DNA of 64,000 bases from Streptomyces lacrimifluminis (GTDB lineage: Bacteria > Actinomycetota > Actinomycetes > Streptomycetales > Streptomycetaceae): NCBI RefSeq assembly GCF_014646095.1, contig NZ_BMMU01000013.1:176780-240779 (forward strand), written 5' to 3'. Below the pieces are notes generated by a model. That model worked only from the letters and a program-made list of their open reading frames with translations. It had not been told where the DNA came from and ran no database searches. Within the stretch, counting starts at the first letter, position 1. Each line of letters starts with the position of its first letter. Made by a program: the position numbers and the translations under genes. This document shows, in pieces, positions 44,463 to 54,186 of the stretch.

Positions 44463-46910
44463 CTACCCACGGAGGCGGGACATCGTCGGGTCGAACAAAG
44501 GCTCCTCGGCGACCACCGCCGCTACGCGCTGGTCGAAGTAGCCGATGTGCAACGTCGTTCCGGGGGTGGCCAGTTCGGCCGGGAGCCAGGCGTAGGCGAT
44601 GCCCTTGCCGATCGTGTAGCCGTAGGCGGCGCTGGTGACGTAGCCGACGGACCGGTCGCCCTGGTACACCGGTTCCTTGCCCATGACGACCGACCGGGGG
44701 TCCTCGATCGTCAGGCAGGTGAGCTTCCGGCGTACGTCCGTCCTACGGCGTTCCAGTGCCGCCCTGCCGACGAAGTCGCCCTTGTCGAGCTTCACCGCGA
44801 AGCCGACGCCGGCCTCGTACGGGTCGTGCTCGTACGTCATGTCGGTGCCGAAGGAGCGGTAACCCTTCTCCAGGCGGAGGCTGTTGAAGGCGCCGCGGCC
44901 CGCCGCGATCCCGCCCAGCGGCTGCGCCGCCTGCCACAGGGTGTCCCAGAGTTTCTGGCCCTGGTCGGCGGTGGTGTACAGCTCCCAGCCGAGTTCGCCG
45001 ACGTACGACAGGCGCATCGCCGTCACCGGAACGCTGCCGATGTAGGCGCGCTTGGCGCGGAAGTACTTCAGGCCGTCGTTCGAGAAGTCCTCGTCCGTCA
45101 GGGGCTGGAGGACCTTGCGGGCCAGCGGGCCCCACAGGCCGACGCAACACGTGCCCGGGGTGATGTCCCGGACCTGGACCGTCCCGTCGGCAGGGAGGTG
45201 GCGGGTGAACCAGTCGAGGTCCAGGTTGCCGTTGGCGCCCACCTGGAAGAGGTCGCGGCCGAGGCGGGCCACGGTGATGTCGCTGCGGATGCCGCCGTCG
45301 TGGTCCAGGAGCAGGGTGTACGTCACCGAGCCGACCGACTTGGCGACCTTGCTGGTCGTGAGGGATTCGAGGAAGGCGGCGGCACCCGGGCCCGTCACCT
45401 CCAGGCGCTTCAGGGCCGTCATGTCGTACATCGCGACCGTCTCGCGGGTCGCCTGGGCCTCCGCGCCGACGATCGGCGACCAGTACCGCGCCGCCCAGTC
45501 GTTCGGGGTGGGCACCGAACGGCCTTCCACCAAAGGGGCGTTGGCGTCGTACCACTGCGGGCGTTCCCAGCCGTTCGCCTCCAGGAAGAAGGCGCCCAGT
45601 TCCCGCTGACGGGTGTGGAAGGGGCTGGTGCGGATCGGGCGCGGGTGCCCGGACGGCTGGAGGGGGTGGAGGATGTCGTACACCTCCACGAAGTTCTGGC
45701 AGTCGCGGGCCAGGACGTACTCCGGGGACAGCTGGTGCGGCTCGAAGCGGTTGAGGTCGCACTCGTGCAGGTCGAAGGAGGAGCAGAAACCGTCGACCAG
45801 CAACTCGGCCATCGCCCTTCCCACGCCCGCCGAGTGGGTGACCCACACCGCCTCGGCGACCCAGAAGCCCTTGACGTCCGGGGACTCCCCGAGGAGTGGG
45901 AAGTTGTCGGTGGTGAAGGAGAACAGGCCGTTGATGCCCTCCTCGATCTTCGCGTCCTTCGTGGAGGGGAGCAGCGACTGCGTCTCCGTCCAGGCGTCCG
46001 CGAAGTCGTCCTCGGTGAACTTCAGGACCGAGGGCATCGCCCCGGCCGCGTCGGCCTCGTCGACGGAGAGGATGTCGTCGGCCGAGATCGGCATCGGGCG
46101 GTGGCCGTAGTAGCCGATACCGATGGCGTCGAAGCGGTCGCGGTAGTAGAGGTCGGCGTCCTGGTGGCGCAGGATCGGGCGGACCGCCTCCTCCGTCTGG
46201 CCCGCGAGGGCGGGGACCGGGCCGGTCCAGGCCAGTTGGTGGGCCAGGGGGGTGAGGGGGAGGCTGAGGCCGGCCATACGGGCGATCTTCGGGCCCCAGA
46301 TGCCGGCGCAGCACACGACGATGTCGGCCGGGATCTCGCCCTCGGAGGTGAGGACGCCCGTGACGCGGCCGTCGGCCTGCTGGACGTCCAGTACCTCGTG
46401 GCGGGGCAGGAAGGTCACGCCTCGCCCGGTGGCCCGGCGGATCTGGGCTTCCACGGCGAGGACCGCTTTCGCCAGACCGTCCGTGGGGACCAGGAGGCCG
46501 CCCAGGACCCGGTCGCGGTTCAGCAGCGGGTGCTGCTGCGCGCACTCGTCGGCGGTCAGCAGGCGGGACTCGATGCCCCAGGCGGTGATCCAGCCGTGGC
46601 GGCGGTGCAGTTCGGTGAGGCGCTCGGGGGTGGTCGCCACTTCGAGGCCGCCGACCTGGAGGAAGCAGGGCTTGCCGTCGACGTCCAGGGAACAGAACTT
46701 CTCGACGGTGTAGCGGGCCAGCTCGGTCATCGTCCTGGACGAGTTCGTCTGGAAGACCAGGCCCGGGGCGTGCGACGACGATCCCCCGGTGGCGGGCAGC
46801 GGGCCCTGGTCGACCACGGTCACTTCGGTCCAGCCTCGCGCGGAGATCTCGTCCGCGAGTGCCGCGCCGACGACGCCCGCTCCGATGATGACCACTCGGG
46901 GTCCCGCCAT
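44463..46910 (-). CDS. dmg: Dimethylglycine oxidase/dehydrogenase
   Basis: The 815-residue protein combines an N-terminal DadA-type FAD domain (VVIIGAGVVGAALADEIS; SSSHAPGLVFQTNSS around the flavin-linking region) with a C-terminal GcvT/folate domain (YDMTALKRLEVTGPGA, TYTLLLDHDGGIRSD). The length and order match dimethylglycine oxidase of Arthrobacter (about 830). The enzyme converts dimethylglycine to sarcosine and hands formaldehyde to THF through an internal channel. The ATG at 46910 sits in a divergent spacer containing candidate IclR boxes. It supplies the sarcosine used by the sox operon downstream. Confidence 0.88.
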   Translation of the reverse strand: MAGPRVVIIGAGVVGAALADEISARGWTEVTVVDQGPLPATGGSSSHAPGLVFQTNSSRTMTELARYTVEKFCSLDVDGKPCFLQVGGLEVATTPERLTELHRRHGWITAWGIESRLLTADECAQQHPLLNRDRVLGGLLVPTDGLAKAVLAVEAQIRRATGRGVTFLPRHEVLDVQQADGRVTGVLTSEGEIPADIVVCCAGIWGPKIARMAGLSLPLTPLAHQLAWTGPVPALAGQTEEAVRPILRHQDADLYYRDRFDAIGIGYYGHRPMPISADDILSVDEADAAGAMPSVLKFTEDDFADAWTETQSLLPSTKDAKIEEGINGLFSFTTDNFPLLGESPDVKGFWVAEAVWVTHSAGVGRAMAELLVDGFCSSFDLHECDLNRFEPHQLSPEYVLARDCQNFVEVYDILHPLQPSGHPRPIRTSPFHTRQRELGAFFLEANGWERPQWYDANAPLVEGRSVPTPNDWAARYWSPIVGAEAQATRETVAMYDMTALKRLEVTGPGAAAFLESLTTSKVAKSVGSVTYTLLLDHDGGIRSDITVARLGRDLFQVGANGNLDLDWFTRHLPADGTVQVRDITPGTCCVGLWGPLARKVLQPLTDEDFSNDGLKYFRAKRAYIGSVPVTAMRLSYVGELGWELYTTADQGQKLWDTLWQAAQPLGGIAAGRGAFNSLRLEKGYRSFGTDMTYEHDPYEAGVGFAVKLDKGDFVGRAALERRRTDVRRKLTCLTIEDPRSVVMGKEPVYQGDRSVGYVTSAAYGYTIGKGIAYAWLPAELATPGTTLHIGYFDQRVAAVVAEEPLFDPTMSRLRG

Positions 46911-46953
46911 CGCCGCACCTCCGGTTGAAAACCAGTCCAGGCCCTCAGCGTCA

Positions 46954-46989
46954 GTTGCTGTCTACGCAACATGACTCAGGTTGCGCAAC
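46954..46989. promoter_or_regulatory. Candidate IclR boxes upstream of dimethylglycine oxidase
   Basis: GTTGCTGTCTACGCAAC (46954-46970) is a 17-bp inverted repeat, and GTTGCGCAAC (46980-46989) is a perfect 10-bp palindrome. Both share the GTTGC/GCAAC arms seen near the other betaine genes. They lie 44 and 70 bases upstream of the start codon. Confidence 0.6.
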
Positions 46990-47031
46990 TCAATGTGCCT
47001 GCCGTGCAGGTGGGTGTCAAGGGCCCGCCCC

Positions 47032-47100
47032 CAGCCCGTCCGGCGTTGAGGACGAGCGCGTTCAGCGCGATACGGGGGTTCGGGGGCAGCGCCCCGAGGA
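47032..47100 (+). repeat. Streptomyces intergenic repeat, copy A
   Basis: CAGCCCGTCCGGCG-TTGAGGACGAG, a TTCAGCGCGA block and a CGGGGGCAGCGCCCCG hairpin occur in order. The same blocks occur in copy B inside soxDA (42586-42655). Here it is in the 302-bp spacer between dimethylglycine oxidase and the binding-protein gene, apart from which the spacer holds only the boxes listed. Confidence 0.8.
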
Positions 47101-47212
47101 TGGGAACGGGGTAAGGGCGGCGGGGGCGAAACACAGCGATGCCCGGCAGGCGGCGCACGCGTACGCGCACCACCCACCGGGCAGTCATGCTCAACTCACT
47201 TCACCTCAGGCA

Positions 47213-48205
47213 CTACTTGATCCAGGCGTCCACCTTGGTGCGGTTGGCGTCGACCCACTTCTTCGCCGCCGCCTCGGGCGTCATCTTGTCCACGGCGATG
47301 TACTTGGCCACGGTGTTCTGGTCGTCGTTCGTCCAGGTGAAGTTCTTGACCAGGTCATAGGCGGGGCTGCCCGACTTGGCGAACTTGGCACTGACGATCT
47401 TGTCGAGCTTGTACACGGGGTAGTCGCACGCGACCTTCTCCGCGTCGGCGTCGCAACCCGCCTTGTACTCGGGCAGCTTGACCTTGACCAGGGGCACCTC
47501 GGCCATGAACCACTGGGGCTCGTAGAAGTAGCCGATCACCCATTCCTTGTTCTTCTCGGCCTTGCGGAAGGCCTGGATGAGCGCGGTCTCACTGCCCGCG
47601 TACACCACCTTGAAGTCCAGCTTCAGGTTCTTCACCAGCGCTTCGTCGTTTGTGACGAACGACGGGTCGCCGTCGAGGAGTTGGCCCTTGCCACCCGACT
47701 CGGAGGTCTTGAACTTCGCCGCGTACTTGTCGAGGTTGTTCCAGTCGGTGATGTCCGGGTGCGCCTTGGCCAGCCACGGCGGCACATACCAGCCGATCAG
47801 GCCTTCGTTGCCGGTCGCGCCGGCGTCGACAGCCGTCTTCTGGTCGGTGATGTACTTCTTCTTCAGGTCGTCGTGGCCCCAGTTCTCGATGACGGCGTCG
47901 ACCTCGCCCGTCCCGAAGCCCTGCCAGGCGATCTCCTCCTTGAGGTCCTTCTTGGTGACCTTGCAGCCGAGGTCCTGCTCCGCGACGTACGCGACGACCG
48001 CCGCGTTCGCCTCGTAGCCGACCCACGGGTTGACCGCGAGGTTGAAGGTGCCGCACTTCCCCGAGGACCCTGCGGACCCGGAAGAGGAGGTGTCGGAGCC
48101 CGAGGAGTCGTCGCCGACCTTCGCGCCGCCGCAGGCGGTGAGGGTGAGGGCGAGGACGGCTGTGCCGACCGCGCCGGCTCTCCACTTCGTTGCTTGCCTT
48201 GCCAT
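47213..48205 (-). CDS. opuAC: Glycine betaine/choline ABC transporter substrate-binding lipoprotein
   Basis: A 330-residue OpuAC-type binding protein. The signal peptide ends in LTLTAC (lipoprotein), then a Ser/Asp/Gly linker. The ligand domain has NLAVNPWVGYEANAAVV, ENWGHDD and IGWYVPPWL; the Trp residues are those that form the aromatic cage for quaternary ammonium groups. It captures betaine-like ligands for the permease gene upstream on the same strand (15 bases apart). The ATG at 48205 follows AAGGAG. Confidence 0.9.
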   Translation of the reverse strand: MARQATKWRAGAVGTAVLALTLTACGGAKVGDDSSGSDTSSSGSAGSSGKCGTFNLAVNPWVGYEANAAVVAYVAEQDLGCKVTKKDLKEEIAWQGFGTGEVDAVIENWGHDDLKKKYITDQKTAVDAGATGNEGLIGWYVPPWLAKAHPDITDWNNLDKYAAKFKTSESGGKGQLLDGDPSFVTNDEALVKNLKLDFKVVYAGSETALIQAFRKAEKNKEWVIGYFYEPQWFMAEVPLVKVKLPEYKAGCDADAEKVACDYPVYKLDKIVSAKFAKSGSPAYDLVKNFTWTNDDQNTVAKYIAVDKMTPEAAAKKWVDANRTKVDAWIK

Positions 48206-48219
48206 GGTGGGTTAGCTCC

Positions 48220-50241
48220 TTACGCGCTGGTACGCCGCGCCGCTGCCTGAGTGATCCGGTCGAACATGACTCCGAGAAGGACGATGGCCAGCCCCGCCGC
48301 CAGCCCCTTCCCGTACAGCTGCCCCTGCGAGAAGCCGGCCACGACGTCGTAGCCGAGGGCGCCCGCGCCTACCAGGCCGCCCACAACAACCATCGACAGC
48401 ACGTAGATCAGACCCTGGTTGGTGGCCAGGGTCAGGGCGCCGCGTGCCATCGGCAGCTGGACCTTGGTGATGATCTGCCAGGTGTTGCACCCGGCGGAGG
48501 TGGCCGCTTCCACGGTGGTCGCGGGCACGTTCCGTATCCCGTCCGCGATGATCTTCATGGCGACGGGGGCCGCGTAGACGATGGCGGCGACGATCGCCGT
48601 GAAGCGGGTCGCGCCGAACAGGGCGAGGAACGGTACGAGGTAGACGAACGGCGGCATGACCTGCGCCGCGTCCAGGGTGGGCCGGACGAGCCGGTCGGCG
48701 AGCGGGCTGCGTCCCATCCAGACGCCGACCACGACGGCCAGCAGCATCGTCATGACCGTGGCCACGAGCGTGGACGCCAGTGTCGTCATGCTGTCCGACC
48801 AGACACCGGTGGCGACCAGCAGGCCGACGCACACCGCCGTGGTGACCCCGGACCGCCAGCCGCCGAGCACCACGCCGAGACCGACCAGGACCGCGCCGAC
48901 GAGCCACCAGGGCGAGTCGGTGAGCAGGGTCTGGAACGGGTTGAGCAGGCCGTTGGTGAGGGCGTCACGGAAGGTGTTGGTGAGGCCCGACAGGTGGTCC
49001 TGCACCCAGGTGCTCGCGGTGTCGGCGCCGCTCGCGACGGAACTGCCGACACTGCCCTCGCCGGGGAACTCCGCCGCCCACACGTAGGTGTGCGACAGGT
49101 AGACGAGGACGGCGGTGACGGCCGCTCCCGCCACCACCAACTGCCGCCGCCTGGCGAGGAGTCGGCCGCCCGAGCGCCGGGCCGCCTCCTCGCGGACGCT
49201 CGCCGCGGTCGTGACCCGGTCGAGGACGATGGCCATGACGACGATGGCGAGGCCCGCGTTGAACGCCGTACCGACGTCGAGCGACTGGAGGGCCTGGATG
49301 ACGGTCTTGCCGAGGCCGGGCGCGTCGATCAGGGCGGCGATGGTCACCATGGCGAGGGCGGCCATGATGGTCTGGTTGACGCCCATCACGACGGTCCGCT
49401 TCGACATCGGCAGCAGGACCTTCAGCAGCGACTGCCACCGGGTCGCGCCCAGCGAGTCGGCCGCCTCGACGGTGGTCTCCGGCACGGAACGGATGGCGTG
49501 CGCGGTGATACGGATCGCCGGCGGAGCCGCGTAGATGACGGTGGCGATGGTCGCGGAGGCGCCGCCGATGAGGAAGAACAGGGTCAGCGGGGCGAGGTAG
49601 ACGAAGGTGGGCATCGTCTGCATGAAGTCCAGGAACGGCGTCATGATCCGGTGCACCCGGTCGGAGAGCCCCGCCCACACACCCAGCGGGATCGCGAACA
49701 GCAGCGCCACGAACACCGCGGAGAGCGTCAGGGCGAGCGTGTCCATGCTCTCCTGCCACAGGCCCTGGAGCCCGAAAAAGGTGAACCCGGCCACGGTCAG
49801 CAGCGCCACCCGCCAGTTGCCCACGGCCCAGGACACGAACCCGGCGATGCCGACGACGCCGAGCCACCCGATCTGCGGCAGGGGACGGGAGTCGGACGGC
49901 TGGGAGATCAGATGCTGGACGAAGGTCACCAGAGTGTCGATGACCAGGCGGATCTCGTTGAAGAAGTAGAGGAAGAGCGGGTTGGAGTTGCGGTTCGCGC
50001 CGATCGAGTCGTTGACGTCGTTCAGCCACCGGTGCAGATCGGTGAGATCCGCCGCCGCGAGCGTCAGGGTGTGCGTGCCGCGCAGTACGGCGAACAGCAC
50101 CAGCCAGACGACCAGGATCGCCCCGACCACCATGCGCCGGCTGACCCGGCGTACGGCCGCGACGGGCACGGCGGCCTCCGGCACCGCGTCCTGAGGCTGC
50201 GGCGGCTCCGGCGTCGGGGGTTTCTCCATGGCGACGGTCAT
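48220..50241 (-). CDS. opuAB: Glycine betaine ABC transporter permease, duplicated (two ProW domains)
   Basis: This 673-residue protein contains two full permease domains. The EAA motifs are TTVEAADSLGATRWQSLLKV (about 260-280) and TTVEAATSAGCNTWQIITKV (about 580-600), each followed by the conserved proline. There are about 14 membrane segments in total, plus a Pro-rich cytoplasmic N-terminus. OpuA-type systems normally use one permease chain twice; here both halves of the channel are joined in one chain. The ATG at 50241 overlaps the stop of the ATPase gene (ATGA). Confidence 0.88.
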   Translation of the reverse strand: MTVAMEKPPTPEPPQPQDAVPEAAVPVAAVRRVSRRMVVGAILVVWLVLFAVLRGTHTLTLAAADLTDLHRWLNDVNDSIGANRNSNPLFLYFFNEIRLVIDTLVTFVQHLISQPSDSRPLPQIGWLGVVGIAGFVSWAVGNWRVALLTVAGFTFFGLQGLWQESMDTLALTLSAVFVALLFAIPLGVWAGLSDRVHRIMTPFLDFMQTMPTFVYLAPLTLFFLIGGASATIATVIYAAPPAIRITAHAIRSVPETTVEAADSLGATRWQSLLKVLLPMSKRTVVMGVNQTIMAALAMVTIAALIDAPGLGKTVIQALQSLDVGTAFNAGLAIVVMAIVLDRVTTAASVREEAARRSGGRLLARRRQLVVAGAAVTAVLVYLSHTYVWAAEFPGEGSVGSSVASGADTASTWVQDHLSGLTNTFRDALTNGLLNPFQTLLTDSPWWLVGAVLVGLGVVLGGWRSGVTTAVCVGLLVATGVWSDSMTTLASTLVATVMTMLLAVVVGVWMGRSPLADRLVRPTLDAAQVMPPFVYLVPFLALFGATRFTAIVAAIVYAAPVAMKIIADGIRNVPATTVEAATSAGCNTWQIITKVQLPMARGALTLATNQGLIYVLSMVVVGGLVGAGALGYDVVAGFSQGQLYGKGLAAGLAIVLLGVMFDRITQAAARRTSA

Positions 50242-51368
50242 CGCGCGTCGCCTTTCTGTCCCTGCCCCGGTCCCTGCCCCTGCCCGGCGACTTCCTGTCC
50301 GGCGACGACCGCGAGGATCTCCTCGTCGCCGACGATGCCGAGCAGCTTGCCGTTCTCGACGACCTTGACCGGCTTCTCGGCGGCGAGGACGGCCCGGGTG
50401 GCTTCCCGTACGACGACGTCCGGACCCAGCTCGGGGCCGTCGAGGGCGTCACCGTCCACCGCCGGGCGCATGATCCAGCGCAGGGTGAGGACGTCGGCGC
50501 GCGGCACGTCCTTCACGAACTCGCGTACGTAGTCGTCGGCCGGGGCGCCCACCAGCTCGTCCCCCGTCCCGCACTGCACCATCTTGCCGTCGCGCATGAT
50601 GAGGATGCGGTCGCCCAGTTTGAGCGCCTCGGAGAGGTCGTGGGTGATGAACACCATCGTCTTGCCGACCTCGTGGTGCAGCCGGATGACCTCGTTCTGC
50701 ATGTCGCGGCGGATCAGCGGGTCGAGCGCCGAGAACGGCTCGTCGAAGAGGAGGACCTCCGGGTCGCCCGCCAACGCCCTTGCCAGGCCCACGCGTTGCT
50801 GCATACCGCCGGAGAGCTGGTCGGGGTAGGAGTTCTCGTACCCCGAGAGACCGACGAGCTCGACGACCTCCAGGGCCCGCTTCATCCGCTCGGCCCGGCC
50901 CATCCCGCGTATCTCAAGGCCGAAGGCGACATTGTCGACAACACGCCGATGAGGCAGCAGCCCGAAGTGCTGGAAGACCATGGAGAACTTCTGGCGGCGC
51001 AGTTCGCGCAGCCGCTTGTCGTCGGCGTCGCGGATGTTCTCGCCCTCGAAGACGATCTCACCGGCGGTGGGTTCGATCAGCCGGGTGAGACAGCGCACCA
51101 GGGTCGACTTGCCGGAACCCGACAGACCCATGACCACGAACACCTCGCCGGGCGCCACGTCGAAGTCGATGTCGCGAACGGCGGCGGTGCATCCCGTACG
51201 GTCCATCAGCTCGCGTCGGGTGAGCCCGCACAGCTCCTCCGACTCCGGCACCCGCTCGGCCTTCGGACCGAACACCTTCCACAGGCCGCGCACGGAGATG
51301 ACCGGCGTGCCGTCCGAGTCCTGGGGCGTGCCGCGCCGCTGCGGCACCTCGGTCTGTACTGGGGTCAC
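50238..51368 (-). CDS. opuAA: Glycine betaine ABC transporter ATP-binding protein
   Basis: A 376-residue ProV/OpuAA ATPase. Walker A GLSGSGKST (81-89), signature QLSGGMQQR (184-192) and Walker B LLFDEPFSALDP are intact. The N-terminal extension contains the ProV-type LTRRELMDRTGCTAAVRDI. The last 100 residues are a CBS-like regulatory region (VLTLRWIM, VVREATRAVLAAEKPVKVVE), which in OpuA senses ionic strength. The GTG at 51368 follows AGAGGT; the longer open frame upstream overlaps the aldehyde dehydrogenase in another frame. It is the first transport gene after betB. Confidence 0.9.
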   Translation of the reverse strand: MTPVQTEVPQRRGTPQDSDGTPVISVRGLWKVFGPKAERVPESEELCGLTRRELMDRTGCTAAVRDIDFDVAPGEVFVVMGLSGSGKSTLVRCLTRLIEPTAGEIVFEGENIRDADDKRLRELRRQKFSMVFQHFGLLPHRRVVDNVAFGLEIRGMGRAERMKRALEVVELVGLSGYENSYPDQLSGGMQQRVGLARALAGDPEVLLFDEPFSALDPLIRRDMQNEVIRLHHEVGKTMVFITHDLSEALKLGDRILIMRDGKMVQCGTGDELVGAPADDYVREFVKDVPRADVLTLRWIMRPAVDGDALDGPELGPDVVVREATRAVLAAEKPVKVVENGKLLGIVGDEEILAVVAGQEVAGQGQGPGQGQKGDAR

Positions 51369-51388
51369 GATCGACCTCTTTTCGGCGT

Positions 51389-52864
51389 TCAGCCGCGGAA
51401 CCAGTGCTGCGGCCGGGGTTGGATGTTCTGCCAGATGTGCTTGGGCTCTCGGTACTCGTCCAGGCCGCTCGGTCCCAGCTCCCGGCCCACACCCGAGTGC
51501 CCGAAACCACCCCATTCCGCCTGCGGCACATAGGGGTGGTAGTCGTTGATCCAGACGGTGCCGTGGCGCAGCCGCCGGGCGACCCGCTGGGCCTTCCCGG
51601 CATCCTGTGTCCACACGGCCCCGGCAAGTCCGTACTCGGTGTCGTTGGCGATGCGGACGGCGTCGTCCTCGTCCCCGTCCCTGAAGCGCTCCACGGTGAG
51701 CACGGGCCCGAAGGACTCCTCGTGCACCACCCGCATGTCCTGCGTGCACTCGTCGAGCACGGTCGGCGGGTAGTAGTGGCCGTCGGCGAGCGCGGGATCG
51801 TCCGGCCGCTCACCACCACAACGCAGCACGGCGCCCTCGGCGAGCCCGACCGCGACATACGCCTCGACCTTCTCCAGGTGCTGGGCGGAGATCAGCGCGC
51901 CGGTCTCGGCCTCGGCGTCGAAGGGTCCGCCGAGCCGGATCTGCCGGGCCCGCCGCACCACCTCGTCCACGAACCGGTCGTGGAGGGAGTCCTCGACGAT
52001 GAGCCGCGCTCCGGCGGAACAGACCTGCCCGGAGTGCAGGAAGACGGCGGTGAGGGCGAAGTCCACGGCCGTCTCGAAGTCGGCGTCGGCGAACACGACG
52101 TTGGGGTTCTTGCCGCCGAGTTCCAGGGCCACCTTCTTCACCCCCGCGGCGGCGGTGGCCATGACGCGCTTGCCGGTCTCCAGGCCCCCGGTGAAGGAGA
52201 CCATGTCGACGGCCGTGTCCTCGGAGAGCGGAGCGCCCACCTCGGGCCCGGCCCCCAGCACGAGGTTGCCGACACCGGCCGGCAGCCCGGCCTCGGCCAG
52301 CGCCTTCATGAGCAGGATCGAGGTGGAGGGGGTGAGTTCGCTCGGCTTGAGAACGATCGTGTTGCCGGCGAGGAGGGCCGGGGCGACCTTCCAACTGGCC
52401 TGCAGGAGGGGGTAGTTCCAGGGAGTGATGAGCCCGCAGACACCGATGGGCTCGTACACCACCCTGCTGACGGCGTCGTCGCGGCCGGTGTCGATCACGC
52501 GGCCGGCATCCGTGCCCCCGATCCCGCCGTAGTGGCGAAAACAGGAGACGACGTCGGCGATGTCGTACTCGCTCTCCACCAGTCGCTTGCCGGTGTCCAG
52601 CGACTCGGCGCGGGCGAACTCCTTGGCATCCCGCTCGATGAGATCCGCGGTGCGCAGAAGCAGTTGGCCGCGCTCCCGTTCGGGGGTACGCGGCCAGGGT
52701 CCTGTGTCGAAGGCACGGCGGGCGGCGGCGATCGCGGCCTCGGCGTCGGGACGTGTCCCCTCCGAGACGGTGGCGACGAGCCTCCCGTCGGCGGGACATC
52801 GTATGTCCCGGCGGCCACCGGCCACCGGCTCCCGCCATTCACCGTCCACATACAGGTCTGCCAC
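51389..52864 (-). CDS. betB: Betaine aldehyde dehydrogenase
   Basis: A 491-residue NAD(P)-dependent aldehyde dehydrogenase. The catalytic pair is Glu248 (VALELGGKNPN) and Cys282 (HSGQVCSAGAR); Asn150 (TPWNYPLL) stabilises the oxyanion and the cofactor loop FTGGLETG is present. It oxidises betaine aldehyde to glycine betaine after choline dehydrogenase. The GTG at 52864 follows GGAAAGG; longer starts are not supported. It heads the operon betB-opuAA-opuAB-opuAC and diverges from purU across a spacer with candidate IclR boxes. Confidence 0.88.
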   Translation of the reverse strand: MADLYVDGEWREPVAGGRRDIRCPADGRLVATVSEGTRPDAEAAIAAARRAFDTGPWPRTPERERGQLLLRTADLIERDAKEFARAESLDTGKRLVESEYDIADVVSCFRHYGGIGGTDAGRVIDTGRDDAVSRVVYEPIGVCGLITPWNYPLLQASWKVAPALLAGNTIVLKPSELTPSTSILLMKALAEAGLPAGVGNLVLGAGPEVGAPLSEDTAVDMVSFTGGLETGKRVMATAAAGVKKVALELGGKNPNVVFADADFETAVDFALTAVFLHSGQVCSAGARLIVEDSLHDRFVDEVVRRARQIRLGGPFDAEAETGALISAQHLEKVEAYVAVGLAEGAVLRCGGERPDDPALADGHYYPPTVLDECTQDMRVVHEESFGPVLTVERFRDGDEDDAVRIANDTEYGLAGAVWTQDAGKAQRVARRLRHGTVWINDYHPYVPQAEWGGFGHSGVGRELGPSGLDEYREPKHIWQNIQPRPQHWFRG

Positions 52865-52889
52865 GCGCCAAGCCTTTCCAGGGGAATTC

Positions 52890-52905
52890 GTTGCGCATCG
52901 TGCAC
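52890..52905. promoter_or_regulatory. Candidate IclR box upstream of betB
   Basis: GTTGCGCATCGTGCAC matches the site GTTGCGTATCGCTCAC near purU at 13 of 16 positions. It lies 26 bases before the betB start codon, where a bound repressor would block transcription or initiation. Confidence 0.55.
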
Positions 52906-53068
52906 CCAATTGCTTGTGGTGGAACACCCTCGCGAATGTGCAGACATACGTCAAGTAGTTGGCGGATGACGATTTCGACAGGGGCCCATCAGGGGCTCAG
53001 TAGGGGCTCAGCAGGACGGGCACAGCTACCCGGCAGCCCTTGACCGGAGCGGCCACCGAGCCGACCAT

Positions 53069-53103
53069 GTTGCGTATCGCTCACCATGTTGTGCAATACG
53101 CAC
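53069..53103. promoter_or_regulatory. Paired candidate IclR boxes upstream of purU
   Basis: GTTGCGTATCGCTCAC (53069-53084) and GTTGTGCAATACGCAC (53088-53103) are two inverted versions of one site, sharing GCGTAT / ATACGC. The second is repeated almost exactly (GTTGTGCAATATGCG) at 63496-63512. They lie 14-49 bases before the purU start. Confidence 0.6.
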
Positions 53104-53117
53104 CAACGGAGGCCGAC

Positions 53118-53999
53118 GTGTCCCCTAAGTTTCCTCGACCGGTACCTGGCAGTGAGTACGTCCTCACCCTCTCGTGTCCCGACAGCTCGGGACTGGTCCA
53201 CGCCGTGAGCGGCTTTCTCGTCCGGAACTCGGGGAACATCCTGGAGAGCCAGCAGTTCGATGATCGTCTCCAGGGCCGTTTCTTCATGAGGGTCCACTTC
53301 GATGTTTCCGATCCGAACGCGGACCTGGAAAACCTGCGTTACCGATTCGGCCCCGTCGCCGAGGCCTACGGCATCTCCTGGACCCTGCGGGACGCGTCGA
53401 CGCCGACCCGCACCCTGATCATGGTGTCCAGGTTCGGCCACTGCCTGAACGACCTGCTTTTCCGCCGCCGCACGGGTGGCCTGAACATCGAGATCCCGGC
53501 GATCGTCTCCAACCACCGCGACTTCGAGGGCCTGGCGGAGAGCTACGGCATCCCCTTCCACCACATCCCGGTGACCCGGGACACCAAGCCGGAGGCGGAG
53601 GCGCGACTGCTGGAGCTGGTACGGGAGCTGGACATCGACCTGGTGGTGCTGGCCCGCTATATGCAGGTCCTCTCCGACGACCTGTGCAAGGAACTGGAGG
53701 GGCGCGCGATCAACATCCACCACTCCTTCCTGCCCAGCTTCAAGGGCGCGCGCCCGTACGAGCAGGCCTACGACCGCGGGGTGAAACTCGTCGGCGCGAC
53801 GGCGCACTATGTGACGTCCGACCTGGACGAGGGCCAGATCATCGAGCAGGACGTGGTACGGGTGGACCACTCGCTCGACCCCGGCGAACTGGTGACGGTG
53901 GGCCGGGACGTGGAGGCACAGGTACTGGCCCACGCGGTGAAGTGGCACAGCGAGAGCCGGGTGATGGTGGAGGGGAGCCGGACGGTGGTCTTCCGCTGA
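53118..53999 (+). CDS. purU: Formyltetrahydrofolate deformylase
   Basis: A 293-residue PurU. An N-terminal ACT domain (YVLTLSCPDSSGLVHAVSGF) precedes a formyltransferase-like domain with the catalytic Asn-His (INIHHSFLPSF) and Asp (TSDLDEGQIIEQD). It hydrolyses 10-formyl-THF to THF and formate and so regenerates free THF. During betaine breakdown each methyl group burdens the THF pool, so its place here fits. The GTG at 53118 follows ACGGAGG; an upstream in-frame start is less likely. Confidence 0.92.
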   Translation: MSPKFPRPVPGSEYVLTLSCPDSSGLVHAVSGFLVRNSGNILESQQFDDRLQGRFFMRVHFDVSDPNADLENLRYRFGPVAEAYGISWTLRDASTPTRTLIMVSRFGHCLNDLLFRRRTGGLNIEIPAIVSNHRDFEGLAESYGIPFHHIPVTRDTKPEAEARLLELVRELDIDLVVLARYMQVLSDDLCKELEGRAINIHHSFLPSFKGARPYEQAYDRGVKLVGATAHYVTSDLDEGQIIEQDVVRVDHSLDPGELVTVGRDVEAQVLAHAVKWHSESRVMVEGSRTVVFR

Positions 54000-54186
54000 G
54001 CCCGGCTCGTATACGGCTCCTTTCCCACCCACCCGCCTGTCTCGGCATGTTCGCCGGTCACGTCGAAGGGGTGACCGTCCGCGCTTCGCGTCGCCGAACC
54101 ATCAGCGGTATCCGGCGCCGAGGAGCCGAGCCGTGGCTTGGTTCGTGAGAGAAACGCGTTTGAGGGCGCGCGATAGGTTGCCCGCC

